Shown here in pieces: positions 23,047 to 35,416 of a stretch of DNA of 64,000 nt (position 1 is the first letter of the stretch; each line of letters begins with the position of its first letter). The position numbers were made by a program, and so were the translations under genes. The stretch lies in contig JAHLKC010000048.1 of the NCBI GenBank assembly GCA_025449115.1, forward strand, positions 184,126-248,125, in the 5' to 3' direction. The stretch is from Chytridium lagenaria (taxonomy: Eukaryota; Chytridiomycota; Chytridiomycetes; Chytridiales; Chytridiaceae). The notes under the pieces are model-generated. The model worked only from the letters and a program-made list of their open reading frames with translations, had not been told where the DNA came from and did not search any database.

Positions 23047-25308
23047 TCACTTGCGAAGCTTCCTCCTGCTGTTCTTCTTCATCAAGGTAAACGGTGAGGA
23101 CGGGGCCTTGACAACAGTGTCCGCGTTTTGAATGGTCTGGGTAATCTTCTGGACAACCTCGATCTCGACCTCAGGGCACGTCAAGAACTCAGCGTGGTCG
23201 AGCTCATAGGACGAGTGGTTGACCTTGTGCTCCTTGAGGTAGGAGACAACGGTATCGCCATCAATGAGCTGGTCCTTGCTGCTGACAACGACAAAGTGGT
23301 TCTTGGGGAGATCTTCGGGCCACATAACGTTTTGGTGCCAGCAGAAGTCTGCGAGGGAGGGGGTTAGACGATGTTCGTGGGAACATGTCAGAAGCAAGGG
23401 AGGTACTTACGCCTAGAGATGAAGTAAGAGATATAGAGCTCACGACCCACGAGCCAATGCATCAAGTACTCGTTGGAAAGGATTTTGGCAGTGTTTTTAC
23501 CAGGGTGACGGTAAACAAAGTCTGAAAACATGGACAATTAGTCAATGCTTGAGCACCAACAAAAACAAAGCGAAGAAAAGGGTCCCGGAATAAAGAAAAA
23601 CTCACTGTAAGCCAACGAAGGGTGGTAGGTCTTGAACACAATAGGGTCAAGGAGGGCAGATCCAGCAACAACCTTTGAGTTGTTCATCATCCAAGCGGTG
23701 ACAGCTGTTCCGAGAGAATGACCAATAAAGAAAGCCTGGGGGAAGCCGTGGTGGTGAAGCATATCTTCAACCTCATGCACGGTTTGCTGCATAGAAGGGA
23801 CATGGTCGACCAATCTCATCCTAGAAATTCTTTGTTAGAATACTATTTCAACAATTACTAAATATGGGTAAAACTTACGAAACATAGGGAAGCTCAACAA
23901 GGAAAATGGCACGGTTTCTGTTGGCAGAGAGGATGCGGTAGATGAAACCAATGTAGCTAAAAAGACCACCTCCGATACCGTGGAAAAAGACAATAGGGAG
24001 AGACTCCTTCTTCGCACCACGGTTCGCACCGGAAGGGGACGTGGGCACGGAGAACGGGTCCACCTCATCGAACATATGGACAAAAGCCTCCTCCCCAGAA
24101 ACGGCCTGGGCATGATGGTCACCCTCGGCAGAATGAGCATCAGGGAACCTCGCCCAGTAAGTGATGGAACGATCCTCCAAAGCCGACTTCTTGGACGTAA
24201 ATCTCTCTTCTTGCGAATTGTATTTGTCGAAACCGAGAACACGAAGGACGAGGCCACCAACGGACTCCAACACGTAGATGGTCGCGTAGAGGAAGAGAGG
24301 CTTATGATAAGCCTCGACCTTGTTAAAGTTGAGACGGACGGGACGGATTTGGGGTTACGGCCGGGCTGGAAACGGATGCGACGGGTCTGCTCAATGTCTT
24401 GAACAAACTGCTCCAATTCTTGGCTCATCTGGCGTCCGTTGGGTCCTTTGGCAACATCCTCTGCGGATCTTGAAGAGAAAAAGGCCCATGCAATCCTACG
24501 AAAGTGTAAAGGACATGTTTAGTGTGGATAAATATGAAATTTGTCAATCGGACGAAGATGTTATTCTCCGCTATTTGAGCGGAGAATAAAATGAGATGTA
24601 TGCATGGGCATGTCAAAACTTTCAAATGGGAATAACAAGATAGAGGAGCGCATCCGGTGAGAAAATCCGAATTAAAAAAAAGGTCCAAGGTAGCAACTTC
24701 GGCTTTAAATGTTAAGCAAGACCCAGCAGACTTTCTGGCCTTCGCCTTGATGTTCAAATCCAGCTTAAGCTACTATAATGAAACACTCACCAGTCTTTCA
24801 TGTCATTCCTGTAAATATCGTGAAATTCTGAGGCAAGCAACTGACTCTGGTTTGAAGTCCAGTAAAACCACCCGGCAAAGAACTTCCTAAACTCCCAGTC
24901 ATCGGGCAGCTCATCCATCATCCTAAAGAAAAACTTTGGCCGGTCATCCTGGGAGAGTAGAGGAACTGGCCTGTCCCTTTGTAATCTCGTCCTTTGAAGC
25001 AAGAAGAAAACGTAGAACGAGGCCTCGAGGAAGAGGTAAAAGGGCACAAGAGTGGTGATGAAAAAGGCTGAAGGGTCCGCGATGGCGTTCGAGATGATTT
25101 GGAATCCTTTGATGTGTTGTTTGTTGAGCTCAATGTCGTTGTAGAGGGAGGAGAAGAGAGGGAGGGAGGACGAAGTTGCGGAAGTTGTTTGGAGGTGAGT
25201 GTAGATGTAGTATGCAGAGTAGAGGATGGCGATGGGCGCGACAAGGTCCAAGGAAAAGAAAAAGGCTCTGAGGCCGCTAAGTTTGGCGGGAGAGTGACCG
25301 ATGGGCAT
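23047..25308 (-). CDS. Membrane-anchored alpha/beta hydrolase
   Basis: About 600 residues. Two hydrophobic helices near the N-terminus (FFFSLDLVAPIAILYSAYYI and FFITTLVPFYLFLEASFYVF) suggest ER or other endomembrane anchoring. The C-terminal half is a canonical alpha/beta hydrolase: oxyanion strand PIVFFHGIGGGLFSYIGFIY, nucleophile elbow FFIGHSLGTAVTAWM (Ser in GHSLG), acid in VVSSKDQLIDGDTV, and histidine in YELDHAEFL. At least five exons; start 25306-25308 (MPIGHSPAKLSGLRAF), stop 23047, C-terminal tail basic. Near 24348 one A appears to be missing (AAA for AAAA), which otherwise breaks GRNPK from IRPVRLNFNKVEAYHKPLFL. It resembles fungal lipase/esterase-like hydrolases of unknown substrate. 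The closest known function cannot be assigned from motifs. Confidence 0.82.
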
Positions 25309-27386
25309 TGTTGATGATTGTCTTGTGTTTGATCGAGGTGAAGGGTGTTTTCGAGTTGTTGGCGGTGGTCTGTTGACGGGGGGATATACGTTAAAGGATT
25401 GAAACGGACTTTTTGATATGATTAGGAGGCTAAGAGTGAAAGAGAGAGAGTCAAGGCTTTAATGAAATTCCTTATTAGCTCTTAATGTCTGTTCTGTCTC
25501 TCCCTCTCTCTCTCTCTCAAATCTATCCTTGTCCGTTGAAATGGATGGATGGATGAGTGAGTGAATGAATGAATGGATGATGGGATGATGGGGATGATGG
25601 GATGAAGGGATGACGGGGGTGATGATGGGATGATGGGATGATGATGGGGATGATTAGAATAGTAATAGTAATTAATTATATAGGTGAGATGGGGATATTA
25701 AAGATATTTAGAAGAAAAGAGAAGAACCACCCCTGTACTCTTCTTCGTCTCACTCCCTCCCTCCCTCGCTCTTCACAGTCTTATTTTATGCCGTGTGTAA
25801 CCCCAAGAGAAAATGAGTAAAAAATAAAATAAATAAATAAACAAATAAATAAATAAATAAATAATAAAGCCCTTCTCTTCACATGTCACGTCATCGTCCA
25901 TCCATCTTAATAATAATAATAATACTAATATTAGGCAGTGGTACCACCTTGACTGTTGTATGAATGTTCTCCATTCCCATGTGAAAAAAATTAAATTCTT
26001 TCAGAAAAAAAGAATAAAAATAAAAATTAAAATAAAATAAAAATAAAAGGGTGTATGTGTGTAATCCGGACAAAAAAACATTCGAGAACGGCTTGCCCCT
26101 CCCTACCGTTGTTTGTATGTACCCTTTGCTACCTAGGTATACTCAGGTAGTGTCCGAAAATGTCCTCAAAGGTAAAATACCTAGTCGTGTTTGGAGGCTG
26201 TCCCCTCATCCATCTATGTAGGTATCCATCCATCCATCCATGCATGCTCAAAAACCCCTTGCTTCCATCCAACTCTCACCACCCCCCCGTCCTTTATCCA
26301 TTGATCCGTCTTTGATAGAATAAATTAAGCAAATAAACAAACAAACAAACACAAACGAGGAGGGGTGCAGTGCGTGGTGGATGGCTAAAAAGGTGAGGGT
26401 TTTTTACAAACTACTAAAGACTACACAAAAGCCATGCATTCACTATCTATCAATTTACCTTTTAAAGTCTATTGTCTATGGGAGATCACACAGAGATGGA
26501 GACAGCAAGTAAGTAGTAAGAAAGGAAAAGGTTTGAGGGTTCGATTGCTTGCTTGTGAGAATGAGAATCACGCTTGGGCGAGTCGGTTTCAAATAAAGAT
26601 GTGATTGCCCTCCTTCTTTCTCCGTCAGAATAAAAGTCTATGAGAACAACAAGGATGGAAAGTCAATACTGATACTTTTATCACACCACCAGCATCACCA
26701 CCCCGTGATCAAAGCAACACTAGCTACGCAATATTGAACAATCTACTCACTTTTCAGATGTGAACAAGACAACAAGCACAGAGCGTCTCTCTTCCTCTAC
26801 TCAGTAAAGAGCGAAAGAAGAGTGATTGTTCAAGGGTATGATGCGATAGATGAGGGAAATAAAATACAAAACAAACGACGAAGATAGTAGAAATACTATA
26901 AAAAACTAAAAAAAGGCTGATAAACGCCCACTTTTTCTGGTGATAATAAACAACTGGATGTGGGTGTCAAAGAAACAAAACAATAAATAAAAGCCACAAT
27001 TTGAATACTATTATTTCAAAATGAAATGAGGCATTGGCTGCCTCTCTTCAATTATAAATAATTATAAATAATTAATTAATTATTTAATAAATATAATGTT
27101 TTGTAAAGATTTTAATTGCCAAAAATAGCTTCGACTGACTGACTGAATAAGTGCTCAATAAAAAGCAGAGGTATTTTAAGCCAATCACAATCATCCTTTC
27201 TATACATGCAGCGATGGGTTGATAAATAAGTAAATGAGCAAATAAACGGATAGGTGGATCTACGCGTCAAACAAGCAATGCTTAAGTCGCGCGAATCGCA
27301 AAGTCAGTGCCGTTCTGATAAGATTCCGCAACCAACACAGCAGATTCATTAACTTTGCCCTCCTTCCCTGGTATAATTAACAGCTA
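25309..27386. repeat. Long intergenic region with simple repeats
   Basis: Contains a CT tract (25495-25517), GGATG/GATGATGGG repeats (25535-25660), an (AAAT)n tract (25817-25865), TAA repeats (25908-25925), CATC repeats (26220-26240) and ACAA repeats (26335-26352). No exon with recognisable protein text was found; regulatory content is unknown. Confidence 0.6.
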
Positions 27387-27712
27387 TCATTGAGGAAGAC
27401 AGCGACACATATGGTAGTATGGTCGGGGTTTTAAAGGTGGACGCGTTAAGGTGTCATGAGAACGCGATGCGTTTGCGTTTTGCCGTCTTTCTGGGGCGGT
27501 AGGACGCATACGCTTCCGATCTTTGTTTTTAATAGCAGTAAAGTTGACTTTAAGACTTTTGAGATCTGAAGCGTTAATGAAAAGAGGTTGAACACTAATG
27601 GGGAATATTTTTTTACGCGGTAGTTAAAGGAATTCGTGCGCGCAGCTTTATCCACCGGAAGCGGATTATTGAGATAGAGCGCAGGATTACCAGTGAGGTG
27701 CTGTCTTGACAA
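27387..27712 (-). CDS. Possible 3' exon of an unrecognised gene
   Basis: Low-confidence coding segment. Frame begins NPALYLNNPLPVDKAA and, after a run of seven A near 27610, continues naturally only if one base is added: FPISVQPLFINASDLKSLKV, then a basic tail NKDRKRMRPTAPERRQN ending at a TGA at 27387-27389. No domain recognised and upstream exons not located. It may be chance. Confidence 0.25.
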
Positions 27713-30482
27713 GGTTCACGAATTCCGCGCAAGAAATAGCCAATGTACATTATCGCCGGTGTCAAAGGTCCTCATACCTTTGGTCCACCAAGGACCCACT
27801 TTTGTGCAGATACCTTCAAGAATATTGCATTGAATGTTTACTCTATCTCTTTCATCTCCCACTTACTCACTTCTCACCGTCACTGCCCTCACCAAGAGAC
27901 TGGTTTCTAGCACATATTCTGCTCTCGTCCGTGTGCGCGCCAAAATTTTCACTGTTTTATTTAAAGTAAAGTTAATTAAAGTAAGTGTTGGGCTCTGCAT
28001 TAGTAATCGAATCATTTACATACGACTTCAGCTTTTCACCGGTATACATCGACATGCTGGGTATTCACGTCCAAATACTGGAGGTAGACGAGAAAGCATT
28101 AACAAATTGGCACTATGTTTCAACGACAGAGATGTTAAATTGTGGTAAAGAATTCTGCAGGTTTATTTTTATGTCATGTTTAAGGGATTTGATAAATGAA
28201 TTCATTTGTTTTAGTTATTGGATCCTTTATGATTTTTGAATCAATACACCATAAACAGACGGATTATAGAGAGGTTTGAGACTCCCATCGTCGTTTCGTC
28301 GTAATTTTTGACGACACGAGGAAACGACGACAGACAAAACTCAAGGCAGCACAATAACAATAACAATATTCCGAGGTATGTCACAACGGTTTCGTGTCCT
28401 CCAGCTTTCAACTCCCATGCCAGATTCCCAATTTCAAACTACATCATGGAAGAGGTGATTATAACCTCAACTTGTATGAACGTTCGACCCCATCCAGTAG
28501 TAATCTTCCTAGATTCTGATCAACCGCTGTACCATCGTCGAGAGACCGGACCCTTCCCAACCTCTACCCCTACCTTCGAACGAAATACGATAGATTCTTA
28601 GAAAAGAGATGGATAGTCAAAACCAATTTCTCTCCGCTACCTCCCATCTTAAATCCAGTAATCCAGTGTGTCAGTACGAAATAAAAGACTGGCGAGGAGC
28701 AGGAAAGGAAAGGTCCTCCTCGCCCCTTCCCTGCACTTGATGTCCAGAAGCTGCAGTCGCAAGACCTCCTCCACCACCTCCGGGAATAGTTGAAAGTAAA
28801 GGACTCTCAAATGATGAATGTAGGATGCAATATTACCTGATGATGGTGTGATGAAGTGATTGTGATGGATGTGATATTAGTTGTGAATAGAAAAGCCATT
28901 GGGAGAAACAGCGGGGCCATGGGGGCTAATATATCAAAACCATATGGGTCTTAATCTCTGGACTTCTTACTTTGGTGCGTGCGCGTTTGTTGAAAGTCTA
29001 GCCTCCAAAAGATATGTCTCCTTAGAAGCTGCGGAGTTTGAGTTGCCATCTTTTGTTTGCTTATTATTTAAATAGGTATATACCAGGAAACTATTTTCTT
29101 GACAATTCTTGAAACTATTTTCTTGACAATTCTTGAATCAGTCGCTATCCTGCTGGCTTCTTGCAGGTTCCTCATGATCAAAGTGCGATTTGGATTTTAA
29201 GCTGGGAATCTGGCATGGGGATTGAAAAGCGGGAAGGATGCGTTGAACCTACGTGTTGTACCTCCCTCCGAATATCATGCTGCCTTGAAATTCTCTAGGG
29301 CGAACGACGACGGGGGAGTTCAATCCTCCCTCCAGTGCGCTAATTCATGGTGCATCGATTTAGATAACACAAAGCAACCAATATTGTTACCTCACGTTTA
29401 TACATATACCCATTCTTATTATCTGGAATAATTATTGAATATTTGACTCCCAATAAATAAATCAAACTGAAAACTACGTGTCAAAATAGTTATATCTAAA
29501 CAATTGTAAGAATCGTTGTTTAATTAGTGAACCAGATACAGATACAGTAGCCACAGAAAAAATGAAGGCGAACAATAGCCTGGTTTTCAATACCCAACCC
29601 CATATATGATGCCACCATCTGTTCCCGAACTCAAACCTCGTTTTAAGCCTCGGTTCATCAAGTGTCAAGCACCAAGCAGCTTCATCAGATTTTTAAATCC
29701 CATAAAAACACTTTCGGCGATACTTTTATCAACGAAGCTATGGAGTCCGATGCCAGTAATCGTCCCGCTCGAGGTAAAGATGTTCCACAGTATCCGTGTA
29801 CATCAAATACGCGTTGCATGCGATGATAGTTCGCGAGAGCCCTAAAATTAGCAGCCAAGGTTCCGCGAGAATTGCAGTAAAGTCAGTATCCGCTCTTCTC
29901 CTGAATATTCTACATTAATTAGGAAAATCCAACTTGTAAGTCAATTAGACGTTTTGAATTATCAGCGGATCACTAAAGACGGACCAGAGGTTTTTGACCT
30001 TACAGCCACGTTACCCTGCGAGTATTCCTAGATACCTAATAACTTTACGGAACCCACCACTCCAGCGCCTAATTACATGAGAGCCAAAGAAAATCAACCC
30101 AGAACCTGAAGTTAGGTTGAGAATTCTGACATTCACGTTTCAATAATTAAGGAATAGGAATTAATTGATGACGTGCCGGAAAATGACATCCGGAGCCAAA
30201 TTCCCAGGATCCCTGCCTTTGTAAAAGTTTTTAAGGACGTTCGTCATGCCAAGAGATACACGTACTCTAATTTTTCAGTTTTCAAGCTTGTTAAAATCAA
30301 CGTGCTGACCAAAGGTGAGGGCCTCTATATTTCACCTTGCGGCCCATCCTATATATAGAATAGAACCGATGAAACGCTCATATCCTGAAAGGAAGAAATA
30401 ACACGCAAACGGAAAAGGAAGACTTTTGAGGATACGAAAAGCTAAAAGCGCTTTATTGTCTACCCGTGACAACACCTGGCCT
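27713..30482. other. Long intergenic region, no firm gene
   Basis: Mostly AT-rich DNA with short open frames lacking domains. A 24-bp unit (AAACTATTTTCTTGACAATT plus CTTG) is tandemly duplicated at about 29090-29138. No RNA gene could be recognised by eye. Confidence 0.5.
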
Positions 30483-31771
30483 CTAACCTGTGGACGCTTC
30501 CGCCCTTTCTTCAAGCCCATCCCCCGCCGCCTCCTCCACCAACCCTTCATCCATGTCATCAACTTCACCCTCATCTTCCTTCCCCCCTTCCTGAGCGACA
30601 GCTTCATCCACCGCTTGCGCCGAAACCTCCTCATTCATAGGGATAGCCCCTAATTCGGGTTCAATCTGCTTTACACCATCATCCACCTCCTCCTTTTCAC
30701 CAATAATAAGAATAGGCGGCGCATGCACGCCCACCTTCTCCTTCTTACACACAATCAAGGTCGGGAACTCTACAATCGCCGTATTCCCCAACTGTTCCTT
30801 CAAAGTCTTCTCTAATTCAAACCGAAAATACATGGGATGGTTCGCCTAATTTTTTTTTAGGAGATTTGAAGGGATGGAAATGGTGTACCTTGGAATTTTC
30901 GTCACGCATGTAGATGTGGAAGGGGGGGACGTCAAGGTAGCTTTTGACTGTTGCGCGGGATGTGGGATTTTGCATATGTTTGGCTTTTAGTATCATGTCA
31001 AGTGCGGATGCGATGGTGAGGTTTTCGGAAACGCTATAAGAAAATTCATAAGGGGTTAGGGTTAAAAGTAAAGTCATAAATACGGCGCGTGAATGTTTAA
31101 AGAAAACTTACTTGTGAACGATGGTTCGGAATTGACTTTCCTCGAATAACCATTCAATCGTCCAACAGATATTCTGTTGTCTGTCCACTGGTAAGTCACA
31201 GAACTCCTGGGAGGGGGGATACTTACTTGTTCATGAACATGCTTTGGTTGCTCTTTGCTTTTGACATGCCTTTACTCAAAAAAACCATTTTGATCCCCCG
31301 CTTTACACAATTCTTCACCAGTTGTTGTTGTTTCACGCTCATACGTTTTTGAACGCCTCCCGCTTTTATTTTAACAGGGTTCCGCGCTGCATTGTCAGCT
31401 AGACGATGGACGTCTTCGAGGTAGCAATAATCTTAAAACATTAATGCAAAGAAGGTGGTTGTTGTTTGTACCGCTTATCATGTTGCTTTCGGTGTATTTA
31501 GAGAGAGGGACGAATGAGGTTTTATCTCTGATGCCGGTGCACTCTGTGATGCGTTTGTGGGTGTTGATGCAGGAAAGTGAGCAGGTTTTTGGAGACAGCG
31601 GGGGCATTTGTACTTTGGTTTGTGATTAGTCAAGTTTTATAGTTACAAGTTAAAACGTGATGATGAGAGGATCATATAACTTACTTTGAAAGGTTTCTCT
31701 AGACATATATCGCATAACTCTTTTTCTTCTGGGATGGCAGGTGTGTCGACATCTTGGTCAGTGTCGCTCAT
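30483..31771 (-). CDS. BCD1: Box C/D snoRNA assembly factor BCD1 (ZNHIT6)
   Basis: HIT zinc-finger protein needed for box C/D snoRNP assembly in the nucleolus. The first exon (start 31769-31771) has ELCDICLEKPFK. The next exon gives YKCPRC and, after a one-base frame change in the CTCCAAAAACC run near 31578, KTCSLSCINTHKRITECTG then RDKTSFVPLSKYTESNMISD; together these are a full zf-HIT. Then YCYLEDVHRLADNAARNP, LVKNCVKRGIKMVFLSKGMS, ICWTIEWLFEESQFRTIVHN and MYFRFELEKTLKEQLGNTAI match the BCD1 core in order. The C-terminus is acidic (PMNEEVSAQAVDEAVAQEG). Six exons. The missing base in the finger is probably a sequence error. It is divergent from RPB8 with under 200 bp between them. Confidence 0.88.
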
Positions 31772-31959
31772 GATGGAATTGTCAGAGCAAAAGGTGTCGT
31801 TTTGGTTGTTGCGAAAAAAAAAGTTTGAAACGGACAAATGCAGGTGAGGTTGGAGGGCTTTGGCCATTGGGTTTTTATGTCATGGATGGATAGCATGAGG
31901 GACATTGCTGATTACTGTTGGAACGGAATGCTGATGATGTGCCGGTTTTTGTTGCCTAG

Positions 31960-32739
31960 GCCGAGATCTTTACAGACATTTTCGAGGTCAACGATGTCGA
32001 TAAAGCCGGCAAGAAGTTTGACAGAGGTACCTATCCCCCCTTTTTCTTCAATTGCCAGATCCTCTCAATCCTAAGATTTTCGTTACTAGTCTCAAGGTTA
32101 AACGCAACCAGCGAAGCCTCTGACATGAACTTGATTCTCGACATCAATTCCGAGATCTACCCATTGAGGGTTGCCGACAAATTCACTTTGTTGTTGGCAA
32201 CGTCATTGATGCCGGATGGGTCTGGAATGGACGAAGGAAGGGAACCTTGGCGGGATTTTGGGAGTAAGAAGACTTTGGCGGATGAATACGATTATGTGAT
32301 GTTCGGAAAGGTGTTCAAGTTTGATGAGAATACGGGGAAAGATGAAGCGTAAGTTTTTACCTCCTTTTTTTGTTTTTAAGTAGAGGTACAGGGGAAGTTT
32401 TTCTTTCGCTCTTTCTCTATGTTGGGGGAGAAGGGGGAGGGGGCCGAGTTTTCGCCCTGTTTTTCATAGCTGATATTATTGGAATAGGCTTTTCAAGCTT
32501 TTCATTGAATTCCGTTGAATTATTTCATTCTCTTTTTATTTTATCTCCATCAAGTTCGTGTTAAAATGTCATCCGTTCTCATTAACTTTTTCCCAACTCT
32601 TTCTACCCACATTTTTATCTACAGTGCGTTTTACGCATCATTTGGTGGCCTTTTATTGTGCATGTCTGGAGACCCTAGTCAGATCCAGAAAGTTCAACTC
32701 GGTCAAGAACTCTACCTTCTCATGCGCAAGAGCTCTTAG
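31960..32739 (+). CDS. RPB8: RNA polymerase subunit RPB8 (RPABC3)
   Basis: Shared small subunit of RNA polymerases I, II and III. Text follows the family: AEIFTDIFEVNDVDKAGKKF, DMNLILDINSEIYPL, DKFTLLLATSLMPDGSGMD, YDYVMFGKVFKF, YASFGGLLLCMSGDPSQIQK and QLGQELYLLMRKSS, which is the OB-fold core with the usual C-terminus. Exon joins: 31960-32023 to SRLNATSEASD, then a large intron (about 32349-32625) before YASFGG. Coordinates start at the first certain exon, which follows a CCTAG acceptor. A short first exon with the start codon must lie between about 31780 and 31950 and was not resolved. Confidence 0.92.
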
Positions 32740-34070
32740 AATTATTTATTTCATTTTTCATGATTTTTTTAGATTTTTGCACCCTTTTCTTCTGTGAAAG
32801 AAAAGATTCACTGTGAGGGATTCTTTGCTTCTTTATTATACATACCCTGTGTTCGTACTGGCTTTGATGGTGTCTTTTTCTTTGCGTGGGTGGTCATCAT
32901 GGAGAGCTGACGGCTTTTGTGGATGGTTATTCGACAAAATGGTCAAAGGCCGCGTTCCAATATTGTGATTGCAAGACACGTACCTTTCCTTTTTAAAAAA
33001 AAAAACATTCACACTCTTGTTGCAGCATGATCTATTAACTATTTCAAAGTTCACACTCTTGTTGCAGCATGATCTATTAACTATTTCAAAGCGCAATTTT
33101 GTGGGAAAACTGGAGAGAGTAGATATATAAAAAAAGTTATGACGAAAAAAAGTCCAGTGGTCTTAGTATATATGCGTCGAACATGGTCTTTGCCCAATAC
33201 TGAGCATATACGTGACTGCACAAATTAAAAAAAAAACGATGAAATTTTCGCCCTTTCCTGGTACGCGCTCTAGCGCCAAGAGCATATTATTGGGGGTCTG
33301 AATTACCAGAACTTCTTAATATGGAATGTTAAAATATTAGATAGTCTAGTTGGGAGATGTTTGAGTCTTTTATGATGCTTACTACGCAATGCATTTACAT
33401 TTGGAATGCCTTTATGCTTCACCACGCGTAAAATACTATTTACTTTTTAGAAAACGGGTGAGGGTTTATCCAAAAACTTAATGCCCCATAAAATTCTTCG
33501 CAAGTAAATACAAAATTCAATTACAACTTATGATGTAGTTGAGATCTGTTGAAGATGTGCTGAAAATTGCATCACGTGTATATGCCACGAGGTAGAGAGT
33601 TGTTATGGATAGTAATTGGCAGCCTTAAGAACGGCCAACAAAGAGGAGACCGCTCTTGTGGAGTCTCGCTGCAAGTGGTGAACCCGTCAAAACAGACTAG
33701 GCATGGCTTTTGTACTCCTCGACGTCCACCTCAACACGTATTAGAAAATAATGATAACAAATATGAAATGAAAACAAAAAAACACGAGGAACTCATCTCG
33801 AGCTCCTCCATCCCCTTTGCGGATGAGCAACTGCAACCAAATCAGATGGATCAACGCGGGTGTCCATTGTTTGCAAGCAAAATTTTCTTTGCCAGGAAAA
33901 TCAACACTTTCAGCGAAACAACAATCACACACACACTTCGTTGTCTCTTTTACAAGCAACAACCCCCGTTTTTGCTCACCGCACTCCCACCGTCTTTCAA
34001 CCTACATCCTGCACCTGGTGTGCCGGATACATCCCGTCCCACTCCGTCCGCTTATACATCCTAGATCAAC
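32740..34070. other. Intergenic region with a 43-bp tandem duplication
   Basis: No gene supported. Two near-perfect copies of a roughly 43-bp unit (containing CACTCTTGTTGCAGCATGAT) lie at about 33008-33092. The 3' part is the presumed 5' flank of the G-gamma gene. Confidence 0.6.
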
Positions 34071-34758
34071 ATGTCTGAGCTTAAGTATCAGGTATGTTGT
34101 TTGTGTTGTTGGGTGGCACTGGAAGCTGACTTTGTTTTGTTGTAGAAACTCTTGCAATTCAATGAAAGGCTGAAGCAGGAGGATGAGCTTCCCCGTATCA
34201 AGGTCTCAGAGGCGAGCAAAGCGTGAGTGGAGTTTAACGTTTTGAGCCTTGTCAGTGATGGAGATCTGAGGGGTTTGACAGGGAGGGGCCGCGCACTGAG
34301 CACTGATGATGACGGGACTGGAAAGGACATAGAAAGAACGGATCGGTGTAAGATCTGATGGGGTGGTAAAAGGATTGAGGAAGATGGGTTTCGGTAGTCT
34401 CCTGCTGGCTGGCATTTGGAGATTCGTTCGCTTGAGGTCGAAAACGAAGCATCGCCAGCTTTTGAAGGATTGAAAATATCGAATGAATATCTTTGATATC
34501 TTTTTTAAGTAGAGCTTGCGCGTTTTTGTTTCTGATCATGATTTTTTCCCTTGTTTCGTTATACCTTTATGCACTTATCATCTAGGCTCTTGACCTTTGT
34601 GACGTCGACACCGGACCCCCTCACTCAGCCCACAAGACCCGAGTTTGCTGACAACCAGTTTACAAAGAAGCCAAAGTAAGAACTAATTCTAGCCTCATTC
34701 AATGTAGAGCTGCCATCACTGATCCATTACATTCAGATCTGGCTGCACGATTTTGTAG
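34071..34758 (+). CDS. Heterotrimeric G-protein gamma subunit
   Basis: Predicted 69 residues from four exons: 34071-34091, 34146-34222, 34586-34675 and 34737-34758. Phases all agree. The protein begins MSELKYQKLLQFNERLKQ; the GGL helix runs through ERLKQEDELPRIKVSEASKA, followed by DPLTQPTRPEF and NQFTKKPKSGCTIL. The C-terminal CaaX box is CTIL; a final Leu predicts geranylgeranylation. It binds G-beta and anchors it to membranes for receptor signalling. The second intron is 363 bp, far longer than typical here. No frame problem is seen. Confidence 0.88.
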
Positions 34759-35416
34759 AGACCGACGAACAAAAGACTACCCACCAAGAAAGAGACATGA
34801 TTCCCGACCCATCGGCCTTTATGAAAAGCGTGAAACTCTTTTACGACCACCCACTATAAAGAGAGTTGCATGCAATGTCCATTAACTTATTCCTTTAATA
34901 ACCCTTGTTCGCTAGTTGTTTCTTCTTTTTTCATCGCATCATACTTATTTTTTCTTGACGATTTGGAGTTTTGTAAGCGCGTGGGGATGGGGATGTGTGA
35001 AATGATAAATGGTTTTTTTTAAGTAGACGAGGGGGTTTATCAGCCAGACCCGGGCCTTATTTCTTTAACCCCGGATTTTTGACTTCCCTATGTTCTTCTT
35101 TTCTCCCTATTCTCTCCCCCAACATCGTCTGTTTTACTCTTCTTGTGTCGTTGACCAAAGACGGCTTTCTGCACGTCTGGAACAACTGCGATGTATTCTC
35201 CGTATGATTTTTTTTTTCTTTTATTGAATTACATCATTGGTTTGGTAGACGGCCTTCCCCCGATTAGCCCTCTTGTTTTCTTTACCTTGGTCTGTAATGT
35301 TATCGATTATGACGTGAAAGGGATATATATAGGAAACACTGAAAAACAACTGAGGTTTGAGACGACAATTTTTCCCAAAGTCTCCATTGCTTTTTTCGAG
35401 CATAGAGCATACAACC
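34759..35416. other. Spacer between G-gamma and NUP192
   Basis: 3' flank of the G-gamma gene and 5' flank of NUP192. Pyrimidine-rich stretches near 35080-35130 precede the NUP192 start. Short hydrophobic frames (35191-35445) are not convincing genes. Confidence 0.5.

Noticed and set aside
26520..26560. tRNA B-box (GGTTCGATTGC)
   Set aside because: No matching A box, cloverleaf or acceptor stem around it.
33567..34064. Secreted or signalling protein upstream of G-gamma
   Set aside because: Open frame of mixed composition running into the G-gamma 5' flank; no recognisable motif.
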